Source: Zopfochytrium polystomum
Taxonomy: Eukaryota > Chytridiomycota > Chytridiomycetes > Chytridiales > Chytridiaceae
Reading direction: 5' to 3'
Assembly (NCBI GenBank): GCA_025765615.1
Contig: JAIVFJ010000001.1
Coordinates: forward strand, 248,001-312,000
Length of the DNA: 64,000 nucleotides
Position 1 is the stretch's first letter, and each line of letters opens with the position of its first letter. The translations under genes were made by a program, and so were the position numbers. The notes under the pieces are model-generated. The model had not been told where the DNA came from. It saw only the letters and a list, made by a program, of their open reading frames with translations, and made no database searches. Below, piece by piece: positions 1 through 12,200 of the stretch.

Positions 1-1
1 G

Positions 2-1075
2 CGTTGTATAGTTTATCCGTTTTGGTTCCCGAGCGTTTCGTGGTCTATCGGGACTGAACTCGGTGGCGTACGCATTAAGCCGTACAGCTTCCACCTTGCC
101 GAGTCTCTATACTTTATGTCCGACAGGGACTTGCGTGGACTGTTGCACACCTCACGATCCATGGAGAGAAGTCTTCGTGACTTGGCGATCGCCGGAAATT
201 TGACGGACGTGACAGAGTCGGACAAACCTTGCCCCAAGTGGCTGACAGACGGCACAAATAGGACTTTCCCTGTGTTCAAGAAAAGAACTTTTGCAGGGGT
301 CTCCGCCTCTCTCATGCGGAGCTCCCAGCTTCAAACGCTGCGGTTCATCCGAAAGGCAATGTGTCTCTCCCAAATCCGGAATCTGCTCGACGCGATCTAC
401 ATTACCTTTGTCGGCGAGGCACGCGTCAGCAAGAGCGCGCTCCTCAAGGCGCTGTTCAAGCTCGACATTCGCGCCGGCAGGGGAGCGGCAAACCAGAGCA
501 AGCGCATGTCCGCCTTTCACCTGTCCGCGGACGGCGTTGGCGGCGGTCGCGCGCCAATCACTGTCTTCGACTCCCCCGGCACGACGGACTCGGACGCAGT
601 CGCGGCAGCGACGTTCTCGCAGACGTTCCGGCAGGCCAGCATGACGGTGATCGTGCGCCAGCTGGAACGCGGACGGCTGGAGGCGAGCCACGTCCGCGCG
701 ACGCTTGCCGGTGACGGCAGCGATCGACCGTTTTGCGTCGTGGTGCCGCACCTCGATGCGGAGGAGGTGCCTGAGGACCCGGAGAGGGCGGAGAAGCGGA
801 TTGCAGAGATGCGTGCGGAGGTTGCGGGCAGCATGGGGGTGGACGCGCGGAGGGTGCACCTGTTTTGGAACGACCATGTGAGGCGGGAGACGCAGCGGGG
901 CCTGGCTGACTACTTTATGGAGCAGCCGGCCTTCAAGAGTCGGACGGTCGAGTCGGTGAGGGAGTTTTTATTTGACCAATTGATGGAGCAGCTGCCGCGG
1001 CTCAAGGAGTTTAAGGACGAGGTGAAGAGGCAGCTGGGAATCCAGTCAATATACGCTGCGCTGGACACGATTTAA
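2..1075 (+). CDS. P-loop GTPase-like protein, 5' end outside the window
   Basis: The reading frame is open from the first codon of the window to a TAA at 1075. The ATG at 116 is therefore probably internal and the gene is 5'-truncated here. Counting from that ATG, a hydrophobic strand (residues about 93-97) runs into a P-loop-like GEARVSKSALL. A DSPGTTD motif about 50 residues later resembles the G3 DxxG/DTPG element of dynamin-like or TRAFAC GTPases. The usual P-loop Gly before Lys is Ser (GxxxxSKS), so nucleotide binding may be altered. The C-terminal third is charged and helical. No clear G4 NKxD is visible. Fold assignment is inference; the exact family is unknown. It could equally be another P-loop NTPase. 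Confidence 0.55.
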   Translation, partial: RCIVYPFWFPSVSWSIGTELGGVRIKPYSFHLAESLYFMSDRDLRGLLHTSRSMERSLRDLAIAGNLTDVTESDKPCPKWLTDGTNRTFPVFKKRTFAGVSASLMRSSQLQTLRFIRKAMCLSQIRNLLDAIYITFVGEARVSKSALLKALFKLDIRAGRGAANQSKRMSAFHLSADGVGGGRAPITVFDSPGTTDSDAVAAATFSQTFRQASMTVIVRQLERGRLEASHVRATLAGDGSDRPFCVVVPHLDAEEVPEDPERAEKRIAEMRAEVAGSMGVDARRVHLFWNDHVRRETQRGLADYFMEQPAFKSRTVESVREFLFDQLMEQLPRLKEFKDEVKRQLGIQSIYAALDTI

Positions 1076-2650
1076 TATTCCCATACCCACTCAGTTTTGA
1101 GCACGCACCAATTCCTTTTTTTTTTTTTTTTTTTTAACCGGAGAAGCAGTTGTGTTGGAAGGAAACCGGACATTTGCGGTGTTTACCCAATCGAGAAAAA
1201 AAAAATGAGACCAAGGCTAGCAAGCAAAGGTTTCACAGTTCTTCGGTCATGCCTCGGGTCAGCCATCAAAGCTGTATACGAGCGAAATGCCCGGCGACGC
1301 CGCCAACGCCCCAACCTTTTGGTACTCTGCGTCGCCCTCGACACCCACAGCTCATTCAAAACTCAACTCCCGCAGCTTGGCCGGCTTCCCGACGGCATAC
1401 TCCACGGCCCTCCTGGCGTTCGGGTCGCCGAGCCCAATGTTCACAAGAAAAATGTTCTCGACGGAGGCGGCGGCGACGCGACTGTCCTTCTCCATCGACT
1501 CCTGTTTTGTTCCTTCCCGCTTCACATTCCACTGGTTTTTCCAGGCCGCCACGTCTATTCGAGCCTCTTGCGGGGGCAAAAATTCTTTTGTGCCGACATA
1601 GCAGCGACGTAGCAATTCACAAACTCTGTCTTCTCGTGCCGCACGCTCTTACGGACGTGCCATCGGCAGCTGCCAGAATAACCTTTAAACCCTCCTCCCT
1701 GTGAGCCAAACCCAGATGAGGTGCCGACAGCCTCAACGGATAAGGATCCTGAGGACTAGCTGCTGGAGAATGGTGACTGCGCAAGCCGGTCTCTTTTTAA
1801 TATGTACATAGTTTTTTTTTTGTAAGTTCACAAGATCAGGGAGCACGGCATATTTCTTTGGGTTCGTTCCTCTGTGGACTTAGCGAGACCCCCCCCCAAT
1901 CTTTGAGGCGAGCCAGAGTAGGAAGTACATTGTGTACGTTGCGCCGGAAAAGCTCTAGTTGATCCAGTGACTCCGGAAGCTTCCATGGTTAGTTTCACCG
2001 TAGGGCTTGTTTCACCGAAACCCGAAGGATGGGCGCAGGGTTGCTGCCTGGCTGGAAATGGAGCCTGGTCTATGTGTCCAGCTACCCCTCCAGATGCCTT
2101 TCATTGCCGTTGCTGCAAGCACGTGTGGATCTGAGATAAGAGATACGAAACATTTACCAACAAAACGTACAAGTTAAACGCTCCCTTAGCTTCATTGACC
2201 CATCTGTAACCAGGGAGCCAAAAAATTCTTTTTCCTTAATAGCTATCCGAGAAAGTGATCCTGGCAACTTCGTTACAATACCAAAAATATAGTCTTTATA
2301 TTGGAAAATGGATAGAAATTATGGAAGCGACCTGAAATCGACACCGCTCTCTGGTTGTGCCATACTGATATTTGAAAGTAGTAAAGGTGTTATCCTGATT
2401 CATAGTACAGTAAGGTCTTAAAACCGTCAAAATTGACCAGTAAGTGTGTGGGAAACGGATTTCAACAAGGGAGAAGAGCAGGACGTCGCAGAGGGCGAGG
2501 TGCAGCAAAATATCTGCATCAATGCACTTCCAAGTGCCTTGCGAGCGCAAAACAAAAACATGAGTGGTGTGGACTCCCCAACCAGCCCCTTTTCACCCAC
2601 GCTCAAGCGAAAACGAAAAATGATTCCCTCCTTTCCTTCCCCGCCACCCA
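1076..2650. other. Intergenic region, no secure gene
   Basis: It holds a poly(T) run at about 1118-1135. A minus-strand open frame at 1352-1615 (87 codons, no ATG) has an amphipathic C terminus and could be a terminal exon or gene remnant, but I cannot assign it. A minus-strand frame at 2296-2550 looks like background. Nothing else is recognisable. Confidence 0.5.
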
Positions 2651-4587
2651 TCACTGCACGTCCTTGAGCGGAAATTCCAGCACCTCCCTCAAGTTCTTCA
2701 TCTCTCCGAGCGCCTGCAACAGGTCGCCGGCGGTCCTCGCCATAGTCTTGACGAGCTCCATGTCCACGTTCGCGATGCCGTCGCACGCCTTGTGGTAGCA
2801 CGGGTCGGCCGCGGCGTTCTCGACGGCGCCGAACCGCAGCCGGTCCTGCGCGGTCGCCACGTTGCCGGCGCCCGTCGCAAAGCTGGCCGCGGGTATGCCG
2901 TACGCCAGGAATAAGACGTGGTCCGAACCGCCAAACGGCTCGAGCGCAAACTGTCTCTGCTCCGTGCAGTGCACCTCGACAATGAGCGATTGCTGGAGCG
3001 ACGAGAGGGCCTCCGAGCCCGCGCGGATCGCCTCGGGTGCCGTGGTGCCGTTGCCGAAGCGGGGCCAGCCGTTCGGCGCGCCCACCATGTCCAGGTTGAT
3101 TGCGGCGGCGATCTGGTTGAGCTCGGTGGAAGAGGTTTCGGTGAGGTTGGCGAGGTAAAACTCGGAGCCAAGACCGCCAAGCTCTTCGGCGGCCCAGAAT
3201 GCAAAGCGGACGCGGTTCTTGAGGCGGCGGTGGTAGCCCGACTGGTACAGAGTTTGGAGAATGGTCAGCACCGTGGACGACCCGCTGCCGTTGTCGTCGA
3301 TGCCGGGGCCGAATGGGACGCCGTCTGCAAACAAAAAATCGGTTGTTTTTGTTTGTTTGTTTGTGCGGTTGTGGGTTTCGCATCAAGGCAACGGCATCGT
3401 CAGTAACAAGTAGGGTTGCGCTAAAAGAACACATACAACTTACCCAAGTGGGCACCAATGACAACGGTGTTATTAGCCTCGCCCTCGAGCGTGTCGCAGA
3501 GGACGTTAGAAACCTGCGCAACCTTCCACTCGCCGTCGTACACAGCGTCCAGCCTGACCTTTGCGCCAGACTCCAGCTGGGCCTCGAGGAGGGCCAAGAA
3601 GTTCTCCTGCACAAAGAACGTGGCGACGGGCGCCTGGATGGATTTCGCAGCCTCCGCCTGGAGCAGACCCGCGACGGCACCGCCAATGGGCGAGACGGAG
3701 CGGAGGGTGGCGGCGGAAAGGGTGGAGCAGGACGGCTCGGGAAGGTCAACAGCAGCAGCGGCGGTAGCAACAGCTGCGCCATTCACCGGCACCTTCCTCC
3801 AGGCCAAGAGGACAGCGCCGGCATTTGCAGACTTTGCGAGCTTGAGAGCGACGTCGAGTGGGCACCGGTACCAAAAGACGGCGACGCCGCCCTTGGGGAA
3901 CCAGAGCCACTCGTCGCTGGAGCATGGGTTCTTCAAGAGCTGGACGATGCCGTTCGTGACGCGGGCGGCGCCGCCGACGTGGTAGATGACTTCGACGGCC
4001 GAGTCAAACTCGAGGAGGAAGGGGGCGGTCTGCTTGAGGACGATAGCCGGGGCGGCGGGTTTTCGGACAAACAGCGGGACGTCAAATGCCTGGATGGTGG
4101 GGACACAGGTGACCGAGTTGTCGGCGAGGATGGCCGCGACGACATGGTCAACGGATCGGTCGTATCCTTCGTATCCGACGGCCCTGTTTCCGGCGGGCGA
4201 GTTGTGGGCGATCGCGTCGAGGGCGGAGAGGTGCGCGTGGACGGCGGCCGGGTCGACGAGAGATCCGAGCGGCGGGACGGGCGAGGTGTTGGGGAGGGCG
4301 AGGCCGAGGACGAAGCCCAGCAGGAAGAGCAGGGCGGCGGCCAGCCAGCGGCGCGGGGCCGGGTTGTGCTCGTCGCGCAGCGTGTGGGGCAGGCGCGGGT
4401 GGACGTGGGTCAGGTACAGGTCCCGCGGGGCGTCGACCAGGTACGGGCGCAGGGTGCCCTCGTAGAAGGACGAGAGGGACGACGTGGCGCCGCTTGGCGG
4501 GACCAGCGTGGAGTGGCCGTCATCGTCGTAATGGCCGGCGCCGGCGGGGAGCAAGGGCCTCGTCGACTCTTCGTGCGAGGAAGACAT
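2651..4587 (-). CDS. M28-family zinc aminopeptidase, membrane-anchored
   Basis: Two exons (4587-3444 and 3324-2651) are joined by a 119-nt GTAAGT...CAG intron and give 605 residues. The N terminus is cytosolic and Ser/Pro-rich. A hydrophobic segment (about residues 90-110, LAAALLFLLGFVLGLAL) makes it a likely type II membrane protein. A PA-like insert precedes the catalytic domain. The two-zinc site is complete: GAHLD (split by the intron), DDNGSG, AAEELGG with the general-base Glu and the zinc Glu, NLDMVG, and the final His in CYHKACD. This is the Ape3/aminopeptidase Y type, probably vacuolar or at the cell surface. The start is the first ATG after a 35-nt poly(T) tract (plus strand) just upstream. 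Confidence 0.88.
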
Positions 4588-4621
4588 GCGCAGAGGCGGG
4601 TGGTGGCGATGTTTCTTTCTT

Positions 4622-4658
<37 letters not shown>

Positions 4659-5180
4659 CTCCTTCAAAAGTGGTGTTTTTAAGCATTTAAATACTGTGAA
4701 AGAAGGACCACTTGTGCTTGTCGTTCACGCCCCATAAGCCAACCAGCGCCGCCCGACTGCCGCCGCCGTTGCAAGAAAGGCTCCACATCGGTGGACATCG
4801 CGGTCCACTTCTTGGAAGCTTTCTCCCAGTGGCGCAGTGGGGCGCTGACGCAAGACGTTCGCGGAGCCGTGCGATGGATCCCCACCGACTCTTCCCAGTG
4901 CATTTAACCCGCTACTCTTTCCGTTCGTTTGCACGGCTTCAGACGCGCTTATTCCTCCTTCCGCGTTTGCAACCGCGCAGGAGTTGTCCGTGCAGCTGTG
5001 GTAAGGCGCAGCTCCGGATTAGTTCTGTTTTGAGAGAACGCGCTTGATTACACCTCTTGAAGTGTGCGTGCGCACGGAGCGTTCACTTGAATGTAACCTG
5101 CCTTGAAGGTACATCAGCAGTACAAACATGATAGCCAGCTCAAAAAAAAAAAAAAATTAAGACGAGAGTCAACAAGCAAA
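4588..5180. other. Divergent promoter region with poly(T) tract
   Basis: This is the shared upstream region of the M28 peptidase (-) and ARPC4 (+). It contains about 35 consecutive T at 4624-4658. The ORFs here are short and unsupported. Confidence 0.5.
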
Positions 5181-5183
5181 ATG
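5181..5183 (+). other. ARPC4: Start-codon-only first exon of ARPC4
   Basis: ATG is followed directly by GTGGGT, and a 132-nt intron ends in GCGTAG at 5315. Coding resumes with TCAAACACC, restoring the conserved N terminus. No other in-frame ATG precedes the conserved residues. Confidence 0.8.
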
Positions 5184-6282
5184 GTGGGTCGTTCTCGGTG
5201 GCACCTGCGCATCGCGCGACGCACTCATTCATCACCGGCTAACACGCGATCGCTCCGCCCCATTTTCCCCCCTTCTATCGCATTCCCCTCGGCGTGCGCG
5301 CTCCCACTCGCGTAGTCAAACACCCTCCGCCCGTACCTCGCCGCGGTCCGATCGACCCTCACGGCCGCAATCTGCCTGGAAAACTTTGCGTCGCAGGTCG
5401 TCGAGCGCCACAACAAGCCAGAGGTCGAGGCAAGGTCTGGCTGTGGCGTCCAAAAATCACTTGCAGATTCCACCCTTGCTAACCAATCTCCCCTTCGCGT
5501 ACATCCCTACATCCCCAACGTCTCTGCAGGCAAACCAAAGAAGCGCTCCTCACGCCGGTCCTGATCTCGCGCAACGAGAACGAGCAGGTCCTGATCGAGC
5601 CGTCGATCAACGCGGTGCGCGTCAGCATCAAGATCAAGCAGGCCGACGACCTGGAGCGGATCCTTGCGCACAAGTTTACGAGGTTTTTGATGATTAGGGC
5701 AGAGAACTTTGTCATTTTGAGGAGGAAGCCGATTCAGGTGAGGAATATCGACCAGTTAGGCGAGAGTGCGAGGGATCGGGGATGCTGGAGATTTCTTGGA
5801 GAGTGCGGCGGCGCTGGTGCGAGAAGATGTTTTTAAGGTGAACTCATCCGGGCTTCGCGGAATGGCCGAGGAGGACCGACAGGGAGGATTAAGTGCAGCA
5901 AGGCGAAACTACTTTTTTTTTTCCAAACGCGTTTCTTTCTAACCATCGGCCTCATCGAACGCGCACATAACTTTTCGTCCGAAAAAAACAAAACCACACA
6001 ACAGGGCTACGACATCAGCTTCCTCATCACAAACTTCCACACCGAGCAAATGTTCAAGCACAAGCTCGTCGACTTCATCATTCAGTTTATGGAGGAGGTC
6101 GACAAGGAAATCAGCGAAATCAAGCTCAGCATCAACGCGAGGGCGCGTATTGTTGCGGAGACGGTGAGCTTTTTTTCTTTCTTGTTTTCTTCATCGTTTG
6201 AGTTTACCCATTGCACCGCAAAAATCCTGGATGCTGTTCTAACTGTTCTTTCTGCGTGTTTGCGCAGTTCTTGCAATTCTAG
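5181..6282 (+). CDS. ARPC4: Arp2/3 complex subunit 4 (20 kDa)
   Basis: Five exons: 5181-5183, 5316-5434, 5530-5737, 6005-6163 and 6268-6282. They give 167 residues, the family's usual length. The first exon is the ATG alone; the next codes TLRPYL and then [19 protein letters not shown], the conserved ARPC4 N terminus. Later landmarks are the [12 protein letters not shown] strand, [15 protein letters not shown] and the [18 protein letters not shown] helix. The last exon supplies only FLQF and the stop, matching the family's FLKNF-type end. ARPC4 pairs with ARPC2 in the core of the actin-nucleating Arp2/3 complex at endocytic patches and, in chytrids, the crawling-cell cortex. All five exons close in phase, so I am very sure of this gene. 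Confidence 0.96.
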
Positions 6283-9127
6283 GTGGGGGAGTGTCGAACG
6301 AATGGCGGGGGTAGTGGGGAGTTGATCTGTCAAATAAACAGGGTTAGCTATTCACATTTTTTCCAACCCTGTTGCCTGCCACTCCGAAGCATCGAAGAAA
6401 ATTGGGGGAAAAAAAAGAAAAAAGCTGTGTGCCTGGTTCAGATTTCCCTTCGCCTTCATTTGTCCTTTCAAGGTGGAGTAAGCGTTCGATCAGCACAGCC
6501 GAACGCGCGCAAGTCTCCCCGATCTTCACGGTAAGAGGGATAAATGAGAGCCAAAAGCCAAAGGTACTACCACACTCTGCTTCGATAGGTTCTGTTTGAA
6601 CTCAAACACAGCGGTATCAATAAGCTTCCCCGTTGGGGAAGGACTCAGTAATTGCTATCTCTCTCTTTCTCTCCCATCTCCTTCCATACACACACACCCA
6701 AACACATAAACCCACTCACAAACCTCCGCCCATCGTACCGTCTCACTGCTAGAAAGAGACGGGCAAGAAGAAAGCTAATCACTGCAGCAGGGGGACATAC
6801 TTGCTCGATGGGCTGTGGCACTTACTTCGCGGTGTATAATATCGGCCACGCGAAGATCCGAACTGCAGTCCCACAGGCCCGAACGTATATTCGAGGTCAA
6901 GCCAAGCAATAGAACCGCACCAAGCTTCGCGCGCGAAATAGAGGTCTCCCACCCGAGACTGATTACAGGCTCATCCACTGCGCATGGAGCCTGCAAAGAC
7001 CGACGTGACGAACGACGAATTTTCACCGAAGAGCCTTGCGAGATGGGACAGTTTTGTCGGCCGCAGACCAGGGCATGGTCCGAAACAGTATCAGCAGCCT
7101 ACGTGTTTGAGGCCAGACTAAGTTTCGATGGAAATTGTCACCAACGCCGTCGCGTGCCAGTTCAGCCAGTTTACGACGCCCCAGGACCCCGCAACATCGG
7201 CTTTGGCGCAGCTGCGGTGCTGCAGACGCTGATACTGGTTCTCTGGCAGATGCAACTGGAATGTGAAAAAAAAGTTTGCCGCAGCTCCACAACAATCTTG
7301 TCAGTTATGTAGCCCAGGTCCATTCGAGCTGTACCAGCAAAATAAATGCACAGCGCAGAAATCGGCGGTTGGATTTCAAGAAGGGTCGCTTCAGGCTGGG
7401 CTGACTTGCGTCCTCCTGGCGTTGATGGATTCAGTTTGTGCGGCGTCCAGATCTCGCTCGCATAACGCAATCCCGTCCGCGGTGTCCAACTGCTAGGAAC
7501 CGCCCAGCTTGTCACCGAACAAGAGGGCAGGATGCGTGCCATCGCCACACCGACATTCTTAGATCGAGACGACAAAAAAATGCTGCTGGTCTCCCAGCTG
7601 GCGACATCTCCAGCAACAATCAATCCACGAGCTGGTCGATGGGAGACGCTTGGACCTTGCGAGGACGGGCAACTTGAACGCCCAGCCCAGAGAATTTTTT
7701 TGGAATTTTTTTTGGACATGTCTCACGAACGGACAAAGGACAACGGCAACAATCCGGACCCAGAGCAGGAGCTGCAGCAGCAACTGCATCTGCTCGTGAC
7801 CCAACTGCAGGCAACTCTCATTGGCCTACAGAAGAAAGTTGCGGACCACGGTGCTGAGCAGAAGGTCTTGAGCTGCCTATTTACGATATCTCATCATCGA
7901 CATGGTTCCAAGCACAGCAGACTTTTCTGTGTTTACTTCTTTACCTCACCTTTCCAGTGGTTGGATGGCGATGAAAATAGTGAGGAGAACAGAATTGTCT
8001 ATGTGCGCTATCTCGAAACATGGTTGAAGGCGGAGCACAGCAGGCGCACTTGACGTTGTTGCAGTCAGAATTCTTCCGGGTCGTTCGTTCCCAGGTTTTG
8101 CAATTGAAAATGGAAATCCAAGGAACTGATAACGATAGGAACAGCAAAGTTGCCGTCACATACGGAAAGGGTCCACTTGTCCATGTATCGGGTGGTTCTT
8201 GAAGTAATGAAGCCAAATGCTCTGGTGACAAAGTATACATACAAGGCTCATGCTCAGCTGCTTGGGGCAAATACGAATTCAAGCTTGCCTGAGATTTCCG
8301 TTTTAACGGAGCTTCAAGAGTCTTGGAGTTTTTACTGGATTGCCCGCGAATCGAATAGCGTATGCTTCAAGCACATCTTATTCACCCGATCACAGGCTCT
8401 TGGCTTTCTCAAGTGGCATATGGATCAGCTCGATGTCATGAATGATATATGTGGGCATCATCCATCGAACTGAAAATGGAAACACTGGCAGCAGCAGGGA
8501 TCATTCTTGCACCGATAACAAGGATTCTAATGAAGCTTGGCGGTAATGGCCCACTTACGAATAACGAAACTTCACGAGACTTGACCAAGAAGCCGAGAAG
8601 GAGATCCGCGGCATTTGGAGAATCATTTGCCACCCGCAGTCCAACTCGCTAGGTCTGCAGGATAACCGAGAAATGGAAAACGAAGACTTCCAGTCGGCAA
8701 ATTTATATTATTATGAATCTTAGTCCCTTTGCTGTAATGCGACACAATCCTCACTGGCTGGCCGTTACGTATTAACGAATTGCACTACTGTCCAAGTAAT
8801 AGTTCGCACAACAATAAACTGCTTGTTCCAGTTTCATGCAAATTGGACACACCGACGCCCTGTCGCGAAACCCGACCTTCTTCGGGCAGTACGACTGGGC
8901 GGCTCCTTTTCATTCTTATTCTATTGTTATTATGGTTGAATTCACTGAGATGTCCAGTTCAGGACCAAAAAGTGGGTCGCTTCGAACGTCCGTAATCCAT
9001 CGGCAGTACCAAACTTATCCGATAAATTCGCCCCCTCTACTGGGATGCCATAATTAGGCCCCGCAGAACAGCGGCATTTGTAGGCCCTGTTCCATCAATC
9101 AAAGACGAAAATGCAGAAGTTGGCTGG
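6283..9127. other. Gene-poor 2.8 kb stretch
   Basis: Apart from the candidate at 7718-8053, nothing here is recognisable. Open frames on both strands (6775-7312, 7171-7719 minus, 8150-8473 plus) are of similar length and mixed composition, with no family motif, repeat or clean splice model. The stretch could be decayed coding sequence or spacer. Confidence 0.4.
7718..8053 (+). CDS. Possible small coiled-coil protein
   Basis: The ATG at 7718 opens a frame coding a polar start and a Gln/Leu heptad-like stretch (ELQQQLHLLVTQLQATL). A possible 93-nt intron (7865-7957, GTCTTG...TTCCAG) is in frame; removing it gives an 81-residue protein ending at 8053, and retaining it gives 111. The composition suits a small helical subunit of a larger complex. 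I do not recognise the family, and it may be a chance ORF. Confidence 0.25.
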   Translation: MSHERTKDNGNNPDPEQELQQQLHLLVTQLQATLIGLQKKVADHGAEQKVLSCLFTISHHRHGSKHSRLFCVYFFTSPFQWLDGDENSEENRIVYVRYLETWLKAEHSRRT

Positions 9128-9211
9128 CTAGCAAGGGCGCGAGGCGAGTCGAACTGAACAAAATAACAGGTCACAGGTTAAGAACGCTCTCCTCATCGGC
9201 AGGCCAGACTA

Positions 9212-9250
<39 letters not shown>

Positions 9251-12200
9251 AGAAAAGAGAGACAAAACGAACCTCGAGCACCTTCCCCTTGTCCAGCACC
9301 AAGATTCGATCGTAGTCGACCAACGTATTCAGCCGGTGCGCAATGCACACAATGGTGCGCCCGCGAAAGTCTTCGCGCAAGATTTTCTGAATGCGGTGGT
9401 CCGTCTCCAAGTCCACTGACGCGGTCGCTTCGTCAATGACCAGGATCGAGTTGGGCCGCAGCATGGCTCGACCGAGGCAAAGCAGCTGGCGCTGCCCCAC
9501 CGAGAGGTTGTCGCCCTCTTCGGTGACGAGGGCGTCCAGCTTGCCGTCCTGGGCGGATATGAAGTCCTTGAGAGCGCATCTTTCCAGGACGGACCACAGC
9601 TCGCCGTCGGTGTGCGAGCCTGTTGGGTCCAGGTTGGACCGGATCGTCCCGTCTGTGCACGATCACGAAACGTTAGAACCATTTCGCCTGGAAAACAAAA
9701 GAAGATGCGATTCGACCCAAACTCACCAAACAAAACCGGCGACTGCGGAATGATGGAGATGCTGCGTCTCAGTTCCCTCAGCCCAAGCTTGCTGATATCC
9801 ACATCGTCGATCCAAATAGTTCCCGCAGCCTCATCCACGCCCTTGTTGAACTCAACCAACCTGAACAGCGCGACAATCAAGCTTGATTTGCCCGCGCCCG
9901 TCCGTCCAACAACCCCGACACGCTCTCCGCCATTGAATGAAAACGACAATTCCTGCAATACCGGTGGCAACTCGGGGCGGTATCGCAGCGTGAGGCGGTC
10001 GAAGCGAATCGCTCCTTTGGATGGCCAGTTATCTGGTGCGCGTTCGTCGTGCCCGGATCGTTGAGCGTTTCCGCGGATGGCAGGCGCTGCCCCCTGATAC
10101 CCCGATCCCTCGGCGAACGCGGCTGCTTCCTGCGGTATCCCAGCCGTGTAGTGGTGCAGTCGCTCGATGCAGTTCATGCGGGACTCGAGGTCAGCAAATT
10201 CTCGGAGCATGAAGTTGATGTAAATCGTAAGAGACAGTGCGTAGCCCACAGCGAGACCCAGAAAGGAAGAGTCCACTTTTGTCGCGTAGCCGACTGTCGC
10301 GACGGAGCCGATAATGATCGCCATCGTCCCTTCGGCACGGATGCTCATCCAGCTATCGACCGTGTTTTTGATGTACGTAGGCTGGTTCGCAATATCTTGC
10401 AGCTGCTCTTGAATCATTCTGAAGCGGTCGGATGCGTCATACGCCCGGATTGTGGAGAGCCCGGTCAATGTTTCGCTGATCTGAGAGTAGAGCGGTGACC
10501 GTGCGATGGACTCGACCCGCTTGAGCTCTCTCATCGTCGATCGGAAGAGCCGCAAGAAAAACAGAAAGAGGGGGAGCAGCGGGATGGCCAACAGCAAAAC
10601 CCAAGGCACCGCGTACCCAATCAGTACAAACGTCCCGAGGATTCCAAGACACTGTTCAAGCACGGTCTGCAGCACTCGAGGAAGCTGGCGGTCTGTGTCG
10701 GCGAGATCCTTGGAGAAGCGAGAAATGATTCGACCTAACGGGTTGGTTTCGAAAAAGGACATGGGCGCATTCATCACAGACGCCAAAGCGGCGGCGTGCA
10801 TGCGACGACTAGCCCGCATTCCAGCGAAAGCGAAAGCAAATGTGCCGGAGACCATGACGGCGGCTTGTAGGACCGCGAGAAGAAACAAGCCGATTATGTA
10901 CGCTTTATCGCTCCACCTCGGAAATCTGTACTCCACCCAGAACGTCAGCCAAAGGTCTGCCAACACTTTTTGAGCTTGCCAGGTCATGGTCAACTTGAAA
11001 AAATGCCAGTCAGCGGATGAACGTGAAGCGCGGGCCTACGAACCAGAATCAGACAGGATACAAGAAACATGCCGCCCGCTTTTCGAAAGTAAGCAAGATA
11101 GTACTTGAAAGATACGCCGCCGCTCATCCGCTCCTCTTCCGCAAGAAGCTTCTGAGCGTCATTGGAATCGTCACCGTTCGTGTCTGGCAAACCCTGCTCT
11201 GTTCGTTCGAGCAGTTTGGAGTTGGTTTTCCCATCACTGTCCTTGGCGGAACCACCGTACTCTGCCATAAGCGAGGCAAAATTTTTGCCGTCGTTCATCA
11301 GCTGCGTGAATGTGCCTTCCTCGACAATTTCACCGTGCTCTACAAGAATGACAGTGTCGGCACAACTTGTCACATGCACGTGGTGGGTGACGAGAACCAC
11401 CGTTTTATCTTTGCACAAGCCGAGAATGCAGTCCTCAAGAATTGCTCGTCCCACGTGAGCGTCGACTGCGGCGAGGGGGTCATCAAGAAGAATAATATCA
11501 GCGTCTGAGTAGACCGCGCGCGCCAAATTTACTCTCGCGGCTTGGCCTCCTGAAAGGGTAACGCCTCTTTCCCCGATCTCGGTCATGTCCCCATTCGCGA
11601 GCAGCATGAGATCGGTAGTGAGAGAGCAAGCTTGAATAACGGTCTTGTAGAATCCCTCATCGTAAGGCCGTCCAAAGAGGATATTGTCCTTGACCGTGGC
11701 GTTTTGCAACCACGGCGACTGAGTGCTGAGTGCGATCCTGCCGTTGATCTATGTGGTATTTCACCAGATATGGTGTTGGCTGGTGAGAAACAACAAACGG
11801 CACGCAGCCGTTCTGAAACGACTTACATCCACACGGCCGCTCAGTCGCTTCATGTCTCCAATGATGCTGTGAAGCAGGCTGGATTTTCCGGCTCCGACGC
11901 TGCCAACAACGACGGTGAGCGATCCCTTTTTAACCGTGAGCTCCAAATTTCTAAAGAGCGGCTGCTTCTCGTAGGAGGAGATGGTCGATGGTGCCCGGAC
12001 GGTGGAGGCCCCGCTTTCGTACTGCCTTGAAGAGCTTCTGTCGCCTCGGCGCAACTGAGCGCTGCGAGGTGGATACGTGGGACCCTTCTTTCCCCTTCGT
12101 TTTGACCGCCAATGGTTGGCTGTCTCATCGCTGGCACCACGCCTTTTTTCAGCGTGCGATGTCGAAGGTGCTTCAGGCCAAATGAATGACCCGTCGGAGA

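Noticed and set aside
2427..4737. Long open frames antisense to, or overlapping, the M28 peptidase (for example 3313-4737 plus, 2427-3782 minus)
   Set aside because: They are GC-rich shadow frames of the real two-exon gene. None has a motif, and the true frame carries all zinc ligands.
6775..7719. Candidate genes on either strand (83-182 codons)
   Set aside because: The overlapping frames have similar weak composition, no convincing start context, splice model or family motif.
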